Below are positions 10,189 through 21,244 of a stretch of DNA of 64,000 bases, piece by piece (the first letter of the stretch is position 1; each line of letters starts with the position of its first letter). The DNA lies in NCBI GenBank assembly GCA_963576565.1, contig OY755039.1, positions 78,924,289 to 78,988,288 on the forward strand, given 5' to 3'. The translations under genes were made by a program, and so were the position numbers. The DNA comes from Aspidapion aeneum. Taxonomy: Eukaryota; Arthropoda; Insecta; Coleoptera; Brentidae. The notes under the pieces are model-generated. The model was not told the origin of the DNA. It was given only the letters and a program-made list of their open reading frames with translations, and ran no database searches.

Positions 10189-13100
10189 ATGAGTACGCAA
10201 CTTAAGAAGTTAGAAGCACTCCGTAATGTGCAACATAATCGCATTAATACTCTTCATAACTTAGCTAATGCTTGCCTAACGGATGATACAAAAAAACCGT
10301 GTTTACAGGTTCGACTTATCGACCTTGATGAAATGAAAGAAACATTTTTTATTTATCAAAATCAAATAATAGAGGCTTATTCGGCAAGTCCGGAGAGACT
10401 GGAAGAAGAAAATGAACGCCTTACTGAGTTTGACGACAGCTTCTATGATATTAAACGAATTCAAAAACAACTATTTGAGGTGAAAATTGAAGCTCCTCCA
10501 CCTCAAAACTTAACGCAAATTTCAAATTCTTCTGATCCAGACCGCTTTATGGCGTCTTTAATGCCAAGACTGCGCATTGTCGAATTTCATGGCGACATCA
10601 CTAAGTTTCCAACCTTTCTAGATATGTACAATAGTTCTGTACACAATAATCCTAGTATTCCTACAAACGCTAAATTTAATTTGTTACTGTCCTACCTAAA
10701 AGGACCGCCTTTAAACGTAGTTAAACACTTACAAATAACCGACGCTAATTATATAATCGCTTACAATACGCTTCTAAAACGCTATCATAACCCCCGCTTA
10801 TCGGCTCAAACTTATTGGCGCTCCGTGTATAATTTTCCCGCTCTCAAAGACGACAATCCAGAAACGCTACGCACGCTGCTTGATGTTTTTTCAGAAAACA
10901 TTGAGGCTTTAAAAACTCTAAATTACGACACTGATCAATGGTGTTTTCCGCTCGCCAACATTTTACTAGATAAATTGCCTGAGGTACTACTTTCGCGCTT
11001 TGAACTAGCTAATTCTAGGTCTAATGAAATGCCCAAATATCAAGAAATTTATAATTTTCTTGAAAGTCAATGTAATTCGCTTTATTCGCTACAATCTAAA
11101 AATAGATTTAAAAATAATAAACAGTTTTATAAAAATAACGCCTCGCCTTATTATACAAAAACGCTCCTTGGTACGGAAAATACTCATTCTAAAGATAGAT
11201 GCGCTTTTTGTGATTCTAACACACATTCAATATATTTATGTAACGCATTTAAAGGTAAATCTCCCTACGAACGCTATTCTTACGCTAAAAATAAGAAACT
11301 ATGTTTAAATTGTTTAAGCTCAATACATTCAACAAATTCTTGTCAAAGTCTACGCTCATGTCGCTATTGCCCTGGTAATCAAAGACACCACTCATTAATT
11401 CATTTTGAGCGAAATTATAATTACGCTAATTCTCAAAATCAAAATAGATCACATTTTGATGCTAACGTGAATTTCTCACAAAATCTCTCTAATATGTCTC
11501 CCAACGCATCTCCAAATAGTTCACCACGTGGTTACTTGGCCAGTCAGCAAAGTTTTAGATCCCCGGCTACTGGGTGTCCGCTTCAAAATTACTCTACTCA
11601 AAATAATAACAATTTTACTTCGACGTCTTCTAATTCACAAGTACCAATCGCAACTCCTTCGGGTTCTAACCCCACGCATTGTGGTTTTATTTCTGCGCAA
11701 TCGCAAGTTTTATTGTCAACTATCCTAGTAAAAATTCAAGATGTCCGCGGTCACTTTCAAACAGTTAGAGCCGTTTTAGACAGCGGTTCGCAAAACACTT
11801 TCTGTTCTCAAAAATTAGCGCAACAATTGGGCCTTCCCAGACAACCCTTATGTTCAAATATACAGGGGGTTGGAGGCAACTCTCTTACTTCTGATCTAGG
11901 ATCGATTTTTATTAAAATTTGTAATTTTCAAAAACCAGATATTTTTGTGTCTACGCAAGCAATTATTTTGCAAAAAGTTTGTACTGATTTACCGTCAGTA
12001 AAAATAAATACAGAAAATTGGCATTTTATAAAAAATTTACCCTTAGCAGATCCCACTTTTTACAACCCTTCGCCTGTAAATTTACTAATTGGTATGGATC
12101 TATTTCCACTAATTATACAGGGTGAAAAAATCGCTAGCGATGATCCAAATCATCCCTTTGCTATGGGAACTATTTTCGGCTATATTTTGATGGGACAAAT
12201 AAATCAACCCTTAATTTCTACCCCGCCAATTAATGCTCTTTTTTGTCAAAATGAAAATGACTCGCTTTCGCAATTAATTTCAAAATTTTGGGAAACCGAC
12301 TGCGTCCCACAAAAAACTCATTTGAAACCAGAGGATGAAATTTGTGAAAATTATTTTAAACAGAGCGTGTCGCGTAATCAAGACGGCCGGTATACTGTCT
12401 CCCTTCCCTTTCGCACATTTGACAATCCACCGCAGTTTCCTGGAATCAAACAAGTCGCGCTAAATCGTTTCTTATCTTTAGAAAAAAAACTGCTTCGCGA
12501 TAAAAACTTGTATTGTGAATATTCTAAATTTATGAATGAATATTTGGAATTGGGTCATATGGACTATGACTCAGAAAAAGAAGACGATTCAGACAGCTAT
12601 TTTATTCCACATTTCGCTGTTGTTAAAAATGAAGCTATCACTACTAAGACAAGGGTAGTTTTTAATGCGAGTATTACTGACCCTTTTACGCATATTTCGC
12701 TTAATCAAGTATTATTATCGGGTCCAAAACTACAAAAAGATATTATTCAAATATTATTACATTTTCGCCTTAACCCTGTGACGCTCACCTGCGATATTCA
12801 AAAAATGTATCGTGGTATAAATATCAACCCTGATCATCAAAAATACCAAAAAATATTTTGGCGGTTTAACCCTAATGAAAAAGTTTCCATTTTTAAACTA
12901 CGAACTGTCACTTACGGAGTGAACTGTTCACCATATCTCGCTTTACGCACCCTTCAGCACTTAGCTGAGTCCGAATATGATAACTACCCTCACGCTGCTC
13001 AAGTTATACTTAACGATACCTATATTGATGACGTCACTACTTCATGTAAAACGGTTCAAGAGGCGTTAAATTTGCAGCATGAGCTTACGGAGTTATTAGG

Positions 13101-15543
13101 AAACGCTGGCTTGAAATTACACAAATGGTCTAGCAATCGCTCAGAAGTGATCTCTCATTTAGATCCCTCCTTAGTCAACCCCGCAGTTTTATCTCTCGAT
13201 TCGGATGACGTCACTAAGGTCTTAGGCCTGTGCTGGCATCCTTCATACGACGAGTTTCGATTTAACATATTACCTAATCAGCAAAGCTGTACAAAAAGGA
13301 CGCTTCTCTCTTTTTTAGCACGCTGCTATGACCCCCATGGTTATCTTACCCCAGTAACATTCACTTTAAAATATTTGATTCAACAAATTTGGTTACTTGG
13401 TATTTCCTGGGACGCCACGCCTACTTTAGAAATAGTTCGTCAGTGGACACTCTATCAATCTGAATTTCAAGTTTTAGAAAAATTTAGTTTACCCCGCCAC
13501 ATTGACATCACAAACGCCGAATCCATCGATCTCTGTGGTTTTTGTGATGCGAGTGAACGAGGGTACGCATGCGTAATATACTTAGGTGTCTTACGAAACG
13601 CTAAATATCACATATATTTTGTTCTTGCGAAAAGTCGCATCGCTCCACTTAAAAAATTTGTTAGTATTCCGAGAATAGAACTTCTAGCCGCTACTCTTTT
13701 ATCTGAGGTCTTAAAATACACATATGATATATTCATAAAAAGGTTCACAATAAATAATATTTACGCTTTTTCGGACGCAATGGTTGTTTTACACTGGATA
13801 AAATCCCATCCAAGTAAATGGAAAACTTTTGTCGCAAATCGTGTTAGTCTTATCCAAGATAATATTAATCCAGAATGTTGGTTATATACCCCCACATTTC
13901 TCAATAGTGCCGATGTAGCCAGCCGCGGCTGCTCGCCGAGTGAGCTTTTAAATCATCCCCTATGGTGGGCCGCCCCTAGTTTTTTACAAGAATCTTTCGA
14001 TAAATGGCCAACAAAAACCCCGCAAGTCAAAATAAATGACAGTTTAGAGACTGAGGAACGAAAAAATGTTGCTCTGATTTCTTGTGACCGAACAACGGAA
14101 AATTTTTTAGATTCGCTTTTAAATAATAAATCCGATTTTTACGCTATTCAACTACTTTTAGCCCGCAGTTTACGATTCATAAATAATTGTAGATTATCCG
14201 CAGACGTCAGAAAAAAGACAAATATAGATTATATCGATCTCTTTAACGCTTTAAAATGTTTGGCTAAGCACGAACAACAAAAATACTTTTCTGAAGTAAT
14301 TCTTAACCTTCAAAACCAGAAAAAATGCATAAAACCCATACAAAAATTGAATCCCTTTTTAGACCAGGATGGTCTTATAAGAGTTGGAGGACGCATTCAA
14401 CAAGCCATGACTATTTCTTACGGACAAAAACATCCTCTTCTTTTACCCAAGGAAAGTAGACTTTCTTATATTTTTATTGAATATATGCACAAAAAATATT
14501 TGCATGTCGGAGTGCAAACAGTCCAATATCTCATTAGTCAAATTTTTTGGATTTTATCTGCCAAACGCTTAATTAAAACGGTTTTATCCAAATGTGTTCG
14601 TTGCTTTCGCGTCAAACCGCATTCTTATGAGCAAATCATGGGACAAATTCCGTCCTACCGCTTGATTCCACAAAAGCCTTTTACTTTTAGTGGAGTAGAT
14701 TTTAGTGGTGCTATACCTATCACTCTCAGTAAACACAGAGGTGTAAAAACACAAAAAGCATATATCTGCCTTTTTATTTGTCTAAATACTAAAGCTTTAC
14801 ATCTCGAGTTAGTGTCAGATCTAACTTCGGACGCTTTTTTAGCTGCGCTACGTCGCTTTGTTGCCCGAAGAGGTTACATAAAAACTCTTTTTTCAGACAA
14901 TGACACAAATTTCGTTAAATCCAGCAAAGAATTGCTTGATCTTGCAAGAAATGCTTGCACGCAACAAGCTATCGCCTGGAATTTTATCCCTCCATCAGCT
15001 CCCCACTTCGGCGGTCTTTGGGAGTCAGGGATAAAATCAGTAAAAACTCACTTAATTCGTACCATTGGCTCGCAGATTCTGAGTTATGAGGAGTTGTACA
15101 CGGTTCTTTGTCAAATTGAGGCGATTTTAAATTCTCGCCCCTTGACCCCGCAATCTACCGACTGTAACGATCTACAGGTTTTAACACCGGGACATTTTTT
15201 AACACATGGACCTTTAGTTTCTGTTCCTGATGAAGATTTTTCAAGTAAACCTGAGAATCGGTTATCGCGATGGAACTTGGTCCAACGAATACAAGCCGAT
15301 TTTTGGCGTCGTTGGAGCCAAGAATTTTTACATACCCTTCAAGTACGAAATAAATGGTTGGAACCATGCGCAGAGCCAAAAATAGGTACCCTCGTTCTTA
15401 TCAAAGACGAGTTATCACCGCCCCTTCAATGGCGGGTAGGTCGCATTATTGAAATTTTTAAAGGGCCTGATGGGCACGCTAGGGTGGCAAATGTTCGTAC
15501 CGCGTCCGGTATCTTTAATCAAGCTTTGCCCCCTTCCAATTGA
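10189..15543 (+). CDS. gag-pol: BEL/Pao Gag-Pol polyprotein, intact
   Basis: The start is the first ATG of the frame, at 10189; the codons upstream to 10159 are open but have no ATG. The protein is 1784 residues. Order: Gag with the BEL-type N-terminal region (about 1-330), a Cys/His zinc-knuckle cluster (about 338-405), a Ser/Asn-rich linker, an aspartic protease with DSGSQ (Asp 531), reverse transcriptase with an Asp at 869 and YIDD at 945-948, RNase H with FCDAS (Asp 1120) and a second Asp in FSDA, integrase with an HHCC region and catalytic Asp 1504 (GVDF), Asp 1570 (FSDN) and Glu 1612 (LWES), then the C-terminal domain common in Pao elements. All catalytic residues I looked for are present and there is no stop or frameshift. 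The polyprotein would be cleaved by its own protease and used for reverse transcription and integration. Confidence 0.96.
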   Translation: MSTQLKKLEALRNVQHNRINTLHNLANACLTDDTKKPCLQVRLIDLDEMKETFFIYQNQIIEAYSASPERLEEENERLTEFDDSFYDIKRIQKQLFEVKIEAPPPQNLTQISNSSDPDRFMASLMPRLRIVEFHGDITKFPTFLDMYNSSVHNNPSIPTNAKFNLLLSYLKGPPLNVVKHLQITDANYIIAYNTLLKRYHNPRLSAQTYWRSVYNFPALKDDNPETLRTLLDVFSENIEALKTLNYDTDQWCFPLANILLDKLPEVLLSRFELANSRSNEMPKYQEIYNFLESQCNSLYSLQSKNRFKNNKQFYKNNASPYYTKTLLGTENTHSKDRCAFCDSNTHSIYLCNAFKGKSPYERYSYAKNKKLCLNCLSSIHSTNSCQSLRSCRYCPGNQRHHSLIHFERNYNYANSQNQNRSHFDANVNFSQNLSNMSPNASPNSSPRGYLASQQSFRSPATGCPLQNYSTQNNNNFTSTSSNSQVPIATPSGSNPTHCGFISAQSQVLLSTILVKIQDVRGHFQTVRAVLDSGSQNTFCSQKLAQQLGLPRQPLCSNIQGVGGNSLTSDLGSIFIKICNFQKPDIFVSTQAIILQKVCTDLPSVKINTENWHFIKNLPLADPTFYNPSPVNLLIGMDLFPLIIQGEKIASDDPNHPFAMGTIFGYILMGQINQPLISTPPINALFCQNENDSLSQLISKFWETDCVPQKTHLKPEDEICENYFKQSVSRNQDGRYTVSLPFRTFDNPPQFPGIKQVALNRFLSLEKKLLRDKNLYCEYSKFMNEYLELGHMDYDSEKEDDSDSYFIPHFAVVKNEAITTKTRVVFNASITDPFTHISLNQVLLSGPKLQKDIIQILLHFRLNPVTLTCDIQKMYRGININPDHQKYQKIFWRFNPNEKVSIFKLRTVTYGVNCSPYLALRTLQHLAESEYDNYPHAAQVILNDTYIDDVTTSCKTVQEALNLQHELTELLGNAGLKLHKWSSNRSEVISHLDPSLVNPAVLSLDSDDVTKVLGLCWHPSYDEFRFNILPNQQSCTKRTLLSFLARCYDPHGYLTPVTFTLKYLIQQIWLLGISWDATPTLEIVRQWTLYQSEFQVLEKFSLPRHIDITNAESIDLCGFCDASERGYACVIYLGVLRNAKYHIYFVLAKSRIAPLKKFVSIPRIELLAATLLSEVLKYTYDIFIKRFTINNIYAFSDAMVVLHWIKSHPSKWKTFVANRVSLIQDNINPECWLYTPTFLNSADVASRGCSPSELLNHPLWWAAPSFLQESFDKWPTKTPQVKINDSLETEERKNVALISCDRTTENFLDSLLNNKSDFYAIQLLLARSLRFINNCRLSADVRKKTNIDYIDLFNALKCLAKHEQQKYFSEVILNLQNQKKCIKPIQKLNPFLDQDGLIRVGGRIQQAMTISYGQKHPLLLPKESRLSYIFIEYMHKKYLHVGVQTVQYLISQIFWILSAKRLIKTVLSKCVRCFRVKPHSYEQIMGQIPSYRLIPQKPFTFSGVDFSGAIPITLSKHRGVKTQKAYICLFICLNTKALHLELVSDLTSDAFLAALRRFVARRGYIKTLFSDNDTNFVKSSKELLDLARNACTQQAIAWNFIPPSAPHFGGLWESGIKSVKTHLIRTIGSQILSYEELYTVLCQIEAILNSRPLTPQSTDCNDLQVLTPGHFLTHGPLVSVPDEDFSSKPENRLSRWNLVQRIQADFWRRWSQEFLHTLQVRNKWLEPCAEPKIGTLVLIKDELSPPLQWRVGRIIEIFKGPDGHARVANVRTASGIFNQALPPSN

Positions 15544-15578
15544 TTCAGATTCACCTACCGAAAAATGATGCTCATTTT

Positions 15579-15589
15579 GGTGGGCCGAA
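15579..15589 (+). other. BEL-1 polypurine tract
   Basis: GGTGGGCCGAA lies directly before the 3' LTR. BEL-2 has the closely similar GGTGGGCGGAA in the same place. Confidence 0.8.
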
Positions 15590-16248
15590 TGAACAAGTTT
15601 CCCAACTTGTTTTTATTTTTGTAAATAATTATATTCTCTAATTTTCACTTAAAATTCGAGAAGCTATCTCTCTTAGTTTTTAAATATTTTTGGGTTACAT
15701 TTTCTACGCTTACAAGCGTTTTTAGAATATTATTTTGATTTACTTTACGCTATATCTTTCCATATTTTAAATTTAAACTTCGCGCGCTTCTCCCAGCAAT
15801 GAAGGATTTGAGATAAGCGGCTAAATTCGGCCTAGCAGACGAAAACGCCGATTGTCTGAGAGAACAACTCAACCACGCGCCTCGTGCAAGTAAAGTCACC
15901 GCACCGCTATTATTTTATATTAAAATTGTGGAAACTATTAATTTTACGCTTTAGTTTATTAGATATTAGTGTTTGGAACATTTTGAACTATAGAACAATG
16001 GAGAGTCTGGTACTTCGCGTATAATCGGGCTGGCCAGCCAAGTAGCTACGAAAGACATCTAATGGTAAGTCGCTTTCGCAATTTTTCATTGCTACGCTAT
16101 TTTTAGTAAATAAGTTTTTAGGCTCTTTTTTCCCTGTCGGAGCCCTGTGGAAAGATACAGTCCCTCTTAACTCCCACACGTTTTTCTCGAGCTATCTCGA
16201 GTGGTCCTTCGGTATATTTTATTTTCTACAGAAGGCCTGACCTCACCA
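15590..16248 (+). repeat. BEL-1 3' LTR
   Basis: Same 659-bp sequence as 9162-9820, followed by the CCAAC target duplication. Confidence 0.95.
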
Positions 16249-19220
16249 CCAACTATTTGTCCAGTTTCTAACTCTGATTAGAATTCTTATTCGTCGAAAT
16301 TCATAATTCTGAGCATAGTTCTAATTCGTCACAATTCTTAACTTGGGATTAATTCTAATTCGTCAGAATTCTTAATTCTGTTTATAATTCTGATACGTGA
16401 AGATTCCCTCCAGAATTCTTTTGGAGACCTAAAAGAAAAACAGGTTTTTGGAACACACCTTAAGGCAACTAGGCAGAGGACTAAATGGTTGGGTAACTGA
16501 TTACTTCTCATTAATAATAAAAACAAAAATTAAATAATTCAACTGATAAATTACTAAAATAAATGAAAATTTACTATAGTTATGCTTTAGTAATTTAATG
16601 TTCAAATTTGTCAAATAAATGGCCATTAACTATGACAATCTGAAAAGCCCAACTGTGAATTAGTCAATCTCATTACTATTGTTATTATTTTACCTACAAA
16701 CGATTGATAAAGAAAAATAGAGATTTTGACTAGCGTGAACGCACCTTAACATATAACGAAAATTAATAATCAAAAGTTACTACAATTTAGTCCTATATAT
16801 ATTTTTTTTCTAAATCAAGAAGCAATAAGCTGTTTAAAGAAAAACTGGCAAAACTGAGTCGTAATTAGCTTATAGAAAATCAAAATTTATGAAGTAAATT
16901 AGAAAATATGGACTTACCAATTTAGGTCGGCCGCGAATCACAAAAAGAAAACTTCTTTTAAACACAAAACCCAGTTTTAAATATCCCTCTGGGATCGTTT
17001 TACTGACGTAAAAATAACTTAGCTTTTGGTTTAAAATATATAAAAAATCTTTTAGAGATTTGCTTTCTGCGCTTCTCACAGCATGGAAGTTTGTAAAAAT
17101 GTCCCTCCTAAAGGGTTTCCGTTCTCCTTATAGGTTCGCACCCTCCCAAAAGTGATCCATAAATCCATAAAATTAGCGATATTTCGAGATTTTTAAAGAA
17201 ATGAAAAACAGAGACAACAAGATAAAAACTAATGAGAAATAAGGATCGGAACACTCTTCCAGAAAGTGTGTTTACGGTCGCCCTATTTATTTCCAATCCA
17301 AGAATTAATCAAAATTTACACCTAAAGTTAACACTCTTAGAGCACAGATATGTAAGAAAAGGACAGAGAAACTAAAGCCGTACAAGTGGTCAATTTTGGA
17401 GCCTTCGAAATTGCGTACCATGTTTCAGAAAAATTACCATATTGCCATGTCTTAAACAAAGTGTTTCCAGTTCAGGAAAAGTACTCTTGAAAATAAAAAA
17501 TGAAAGGGTCTTGACTAAAATCAGTTAATTCGGACTCTATTCAGTCCAAATAATTATTTAGACACTTAATTAGTATTCTTGATTGTGCAAGAATAAATTA
17601 GGAGTTCCGAAAGGTGCTAGGAAATACACGACCAGGGCGGCAACGCCGCATTTATCTTGATTTTTTTCACAGGCACAAAAGACGGTACGATTTTTAGTGT
17701 AATGTTTTGATTTTGCACTTGCGACAATAAGTTATTCGAAATAATTATTACTAAATAATACGTTAAATCTTTCCTGATCAAAGAAATGAATTAAGTGTTT
17801 TGTGGAACTAACTTAGGAATAAAAGAAGAATAAAACAATAGATGGAACAGAGCATTGAAAGTCAGGTAGGTAAACAATAGTAAAATAGATAAATCTAGGT
17901 ACTATAACTATTCTATCTTTATGTTTTAATCTATGAAATAGCCGTGGACTGACGTAATGCTTATATACAAAATAGCTAAATCCTAGAAAATGTCGTAGAT
18001 CACTGCGAAAAAGAGTAGACAAAATTATAGACAGATGGGCTAGGAAATAGATGACCTAGACTACTGAATATAAATATTGACGATGCAATACAAATAATTT
18101 ATGACGGATATGGCGCTTTGTAAAGAGAAATCAGGTAGGTCCAAATTTGTAAGTAGAAAATAGACAAATAGATAAATTACCTACTTTGGTCTATTTTAGG
18201 CTAACCAAAGCTACCACAGACATAAAAATTTGTACGTATATAAACGATGGGATGAAGAAGATAATACAACCACAACGAAGTTTGAGATCTTACAGAAAGG
18301 GAATTATAACTTAATTTTGATGTGTCACTAGACAAATAAAAAAACTAGACAACCAGAGAAGAAAGAAAGAAAACGGTTAAGAAGCAAGAGATCTTATGAA
18401 GGTGTGTCCAATGACATAAATAGAAAATAGGTAAATACATTAATTATTTGCTTTTATCTATTTTAGATAAGGAGAAAATAATCAGATGTACAAGCGTTAG
18501 ATAATGGTTGAAAGATGACATGTAGAAGATAAAGCAATTAAAAACAAATCTAAAGCGCCATCATGGAATCAGACAGGCACTGAACTAATGCCAAATAGGT
18601 ACTGAGGGTCAAACAACATCCTTAAGTGGTAAATTTAAGTATTTGATATTTTTAGTTTTTATTTTGAGTCTCAAAAACAATAAATAAATATTTTATTTTG
18701 GCTAATTGATTACTTAAATTAAATATAAATAACAACTAAATAAATATTGGCTCTAAACTTTTTAATATTTGGCGTACGTGCTAGTTAAATTTATTATGAA
18801 TTGATGAATAAAATAATTATAGCATATACTTTTACAGTTAACAACAAAGAAAAAGAATACCATTAGTCTCTGCAAAGTAGTTTTACCTTAGTATTCCAAA
18901 AACATGTCTTTCAGTTCCAGCAGGACTCTCTCCCTGTTTCCGTTCTTCCTGCAGTTTGGCTTTACCAGTTATCAGGTAGTTTTTATTAACTTATTATAAT
19001 TAGATGTACAAAACGCATACTGTTTAATGACTTCAGCCTAACTAATCTAATCTCTTCAGTAAGTTTAATTTTAGGGCAAAAGGGACGAAAGAGGTATACA
19101 AGGGGAGGTTTTTAAATATTTAACTGAAAGCATTAAAAATTATTATTATTTTTCCCTTTTTGGTGAATAGGCTCTTTTCATAGCAACCTCATTGTTACGT
19201 GGCAAATCTTGCCCGTAACA

Positions 19221-20227
19221 ACACCACCCCTTCTTAGGCAAAGTTTCGAAGAAACTTTTAAATCCCGATTTCCCAAGAACGCTAACAGAGAACCTACTTT
19301 CAACTTAAGACAAATTGTATGAGAACCCTCAGCGAGGCATTTTACTTGTCCTGCTGATTTGAAGCTATCATAAGGCTTAGCCATCACGGGGACTAAGTCC
19401 TGAGCGATGAGACAGGCCTTTAGATAATTATCACGTCAATCAAGTTTTCGGCCAAGATTGACAAAGCAGCAATCCAACTCTGCTATCAACAACGCATGAT
19501 AGGTAAACAATTTTAAAACTACAAGAATCCTCAGTAGACACCTTAATTTCTCCTACTGATTTGAAGCTATCATAAGGCTCAGCCATCACGGGGACTAAGT
19601 CCTGAGCAGGCCTTTAGACAATTGTCACGTCAATCAAGTTTTCGGCCAAGATTGACTAAACAACAATCCAACTCTGCTATCAACAACGCATGATAGGTAA
19701 ACAACTTAAAACTATAAGAATCCTCAGTAGACACCTTAATTTTCTTCTACTGATTTGAAATGGTTTGCACACACGACATGGAAAGAGATAGACAAGGTAG
19801 AACACAGAACAGGTAGCCTGGTAAACCCTGAAGGTCACTGAGGGGTAGTAGGGACTTACTCCTACGCCCGACCATCATGAACAGATGAGTGGCCGTCCGG
19901 TCACAAGTTTCTCGCTGAAACCTGTCACTAGTCCACATCACCTGAGCGATCCGGCCTAAGTGTGACCTGAACAAAATACTCGTAAGGTTAACGGACATTG
20001 TAACCTTACGAGGGCCTGTTAGAGGGACTTAGTTAACCCCCATCCTAGGAACCATGGAGCGGTGGTATTCTTTTACCTACTGAACGAGGTCAGCAGGGGC
20101 CCCCAGCTGCAGAGCCGACGCAACCGCGCTAAGACCAGGTTAAAGAACTAAGACAAAAGAAGCGACAACCGAGAGCAATAAATTAAACAACAAAATAAAA
20201 TCGAGGAAAATGAATCGTTCGCCACCG
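19221..20227 (-). other. Gypsy-1 3' untranslated region with polypurine tract and tandem repeat
   Basis: The minus strand reads TAAGAAGGGGTGGTGT into the 3' LTR at 19236-19221, a good polypurine tract. No envelope or other gene is found after the integrase. At 19354-19751 a unit of about 200 bp beginning CTGATTTGAAGCTATC is present twice in tandem (19354 and 19556), with a third start at 19750. The region is less AT-rich than its surroundings. Confidence 0.75.
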
Positions 20228-21209
20228 TTAGACGTCATCTTCGTCATCAGGAGGATGTGCTTTTAGATCCTGCGCATGCCAAACTCCAACACTACGTCCA
20301 GACATATCAGACAGCTCAACATTCCAAGGGTTGTGAACCTTAGAAATGACATAAGGACCCGTATAAAATTTGGACGTAATCTGTTGAGCGGCATCTGAGT
20401 GAGCAAAGTTTCTTTTCCATACCTGCTGATGAAGCTGGAAACGATCTGAACGTCTTCGAAGATTGTACCGAACTTTCGTTTTCTCATAGTTAAGCGTTAG
20501 TCGTTTTTGAACGTCCTCAAACAGCTTTTGTAATGCTTCCGCCTTTTCCGGAGGAGATGCAAGGGTAGAATCGTTAGGAAAAGGAAATTCATGTTTGGCC
20601 AAATGAACCTCATGTCCAAACACAATAAAATTTGGAGAAAAACCTGTTACACTGTGCTTAGCGGACCGGATAGCGAAAGCTAATTTACCCAAGTACTTAT
20701 CCCAGTATTTATGATCCTTGGAAACATAACCGCTCAGCATGGTTTTAAGGACTCGATGAGATCGAGAGGATGATAATTAGAAATATACTTAATCTGAGTG
20801 CCATATTGGGTAACTGCGTTCTTAAAAATACTGCCTCTAAACTGCGTTCCATTATCGACTATGACCACATCCGGTACACCGTACACGTGTATTACATAAT
20901 CTTCCATCCAACGAGTTAGAGAAAGAGCTGTTGCATTACGAAGAGGAAAGAACAAAACGAACTTGGAAAAACAATCCTGTACCGAGAAGACATATTTATA
21001 ACCTTGAGTAGAGCGAGGCAAAGGCCCAACCAAGTCCACAATCACCATTTGCCATGGTCTAGTAAGAGTAGGCATTATGCTCAGCATTTCTCCTATTGGC
21101 GGTTTTTGCTCAGGTTTGGTTTCTACACATGTTCTACATTTTCTGATATACTTTGCAACATCATTTCAGATGTGTTCTTGTTAAGCAAAACAAATCCTGA
21201 ATAAAGACC

Positions 21210-21244
<35 letters not shown>

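Larger units (their letters stand above)
9162..16248 (+). mobile_element. BEL-1, intact BEL/Pao retrotransposon
   Basis: LTRs at 9162-9820 and 15590-16248 are each 659 bp, start TG and end CA, and I found no difference between them by eye. Both sides carry the 5-bp target duplication CCAAC (9157-9161 and 16249-16253). The unoccupied site is preserved in the other Gypsy-1 LTR at 27446-27450. A 368-bp leader precedes a single uninterrupted gag-pol frame. Every part an autonomous BEL element needs is present, and there is no envelope gene. Confidence 0.95.
8847..19220 (-). repeat. Gypsy-1 3' LTR, split by BEL-1
   Basis: Parts 8847-9161 and 16254-19220 match the right LTR base for base over long runs, with scattered substitutions and small indels. 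BEL-1 plus one copy of its 5-bp target duplication lies between them. This LTR still has the empty sites of BEL-2 (GCCAT at 16622-16626) and of the hAT MITE (CTTCAGCC at 19031-19038). A 66-codon frame (8876-9076) recurs in the other LTR with one visible residue change, but nothing in it suggests a protein function. Confidence 0.9.

Noticed and set aside
11024..15379. Additional frames inside the BEL-1 coding region
   Set aside because: They are shadows of the intact 1784-residue polyprotein.
19747..19998. 83-codon minus-strand frame after the Gypsy-1 integrase, considered as a remnant envelope or accessory gene
   Set aside because: It has no signal peptide, cleavage site or membrane anchor, and lies in the 3' untranslated region next to a tandem repeat.
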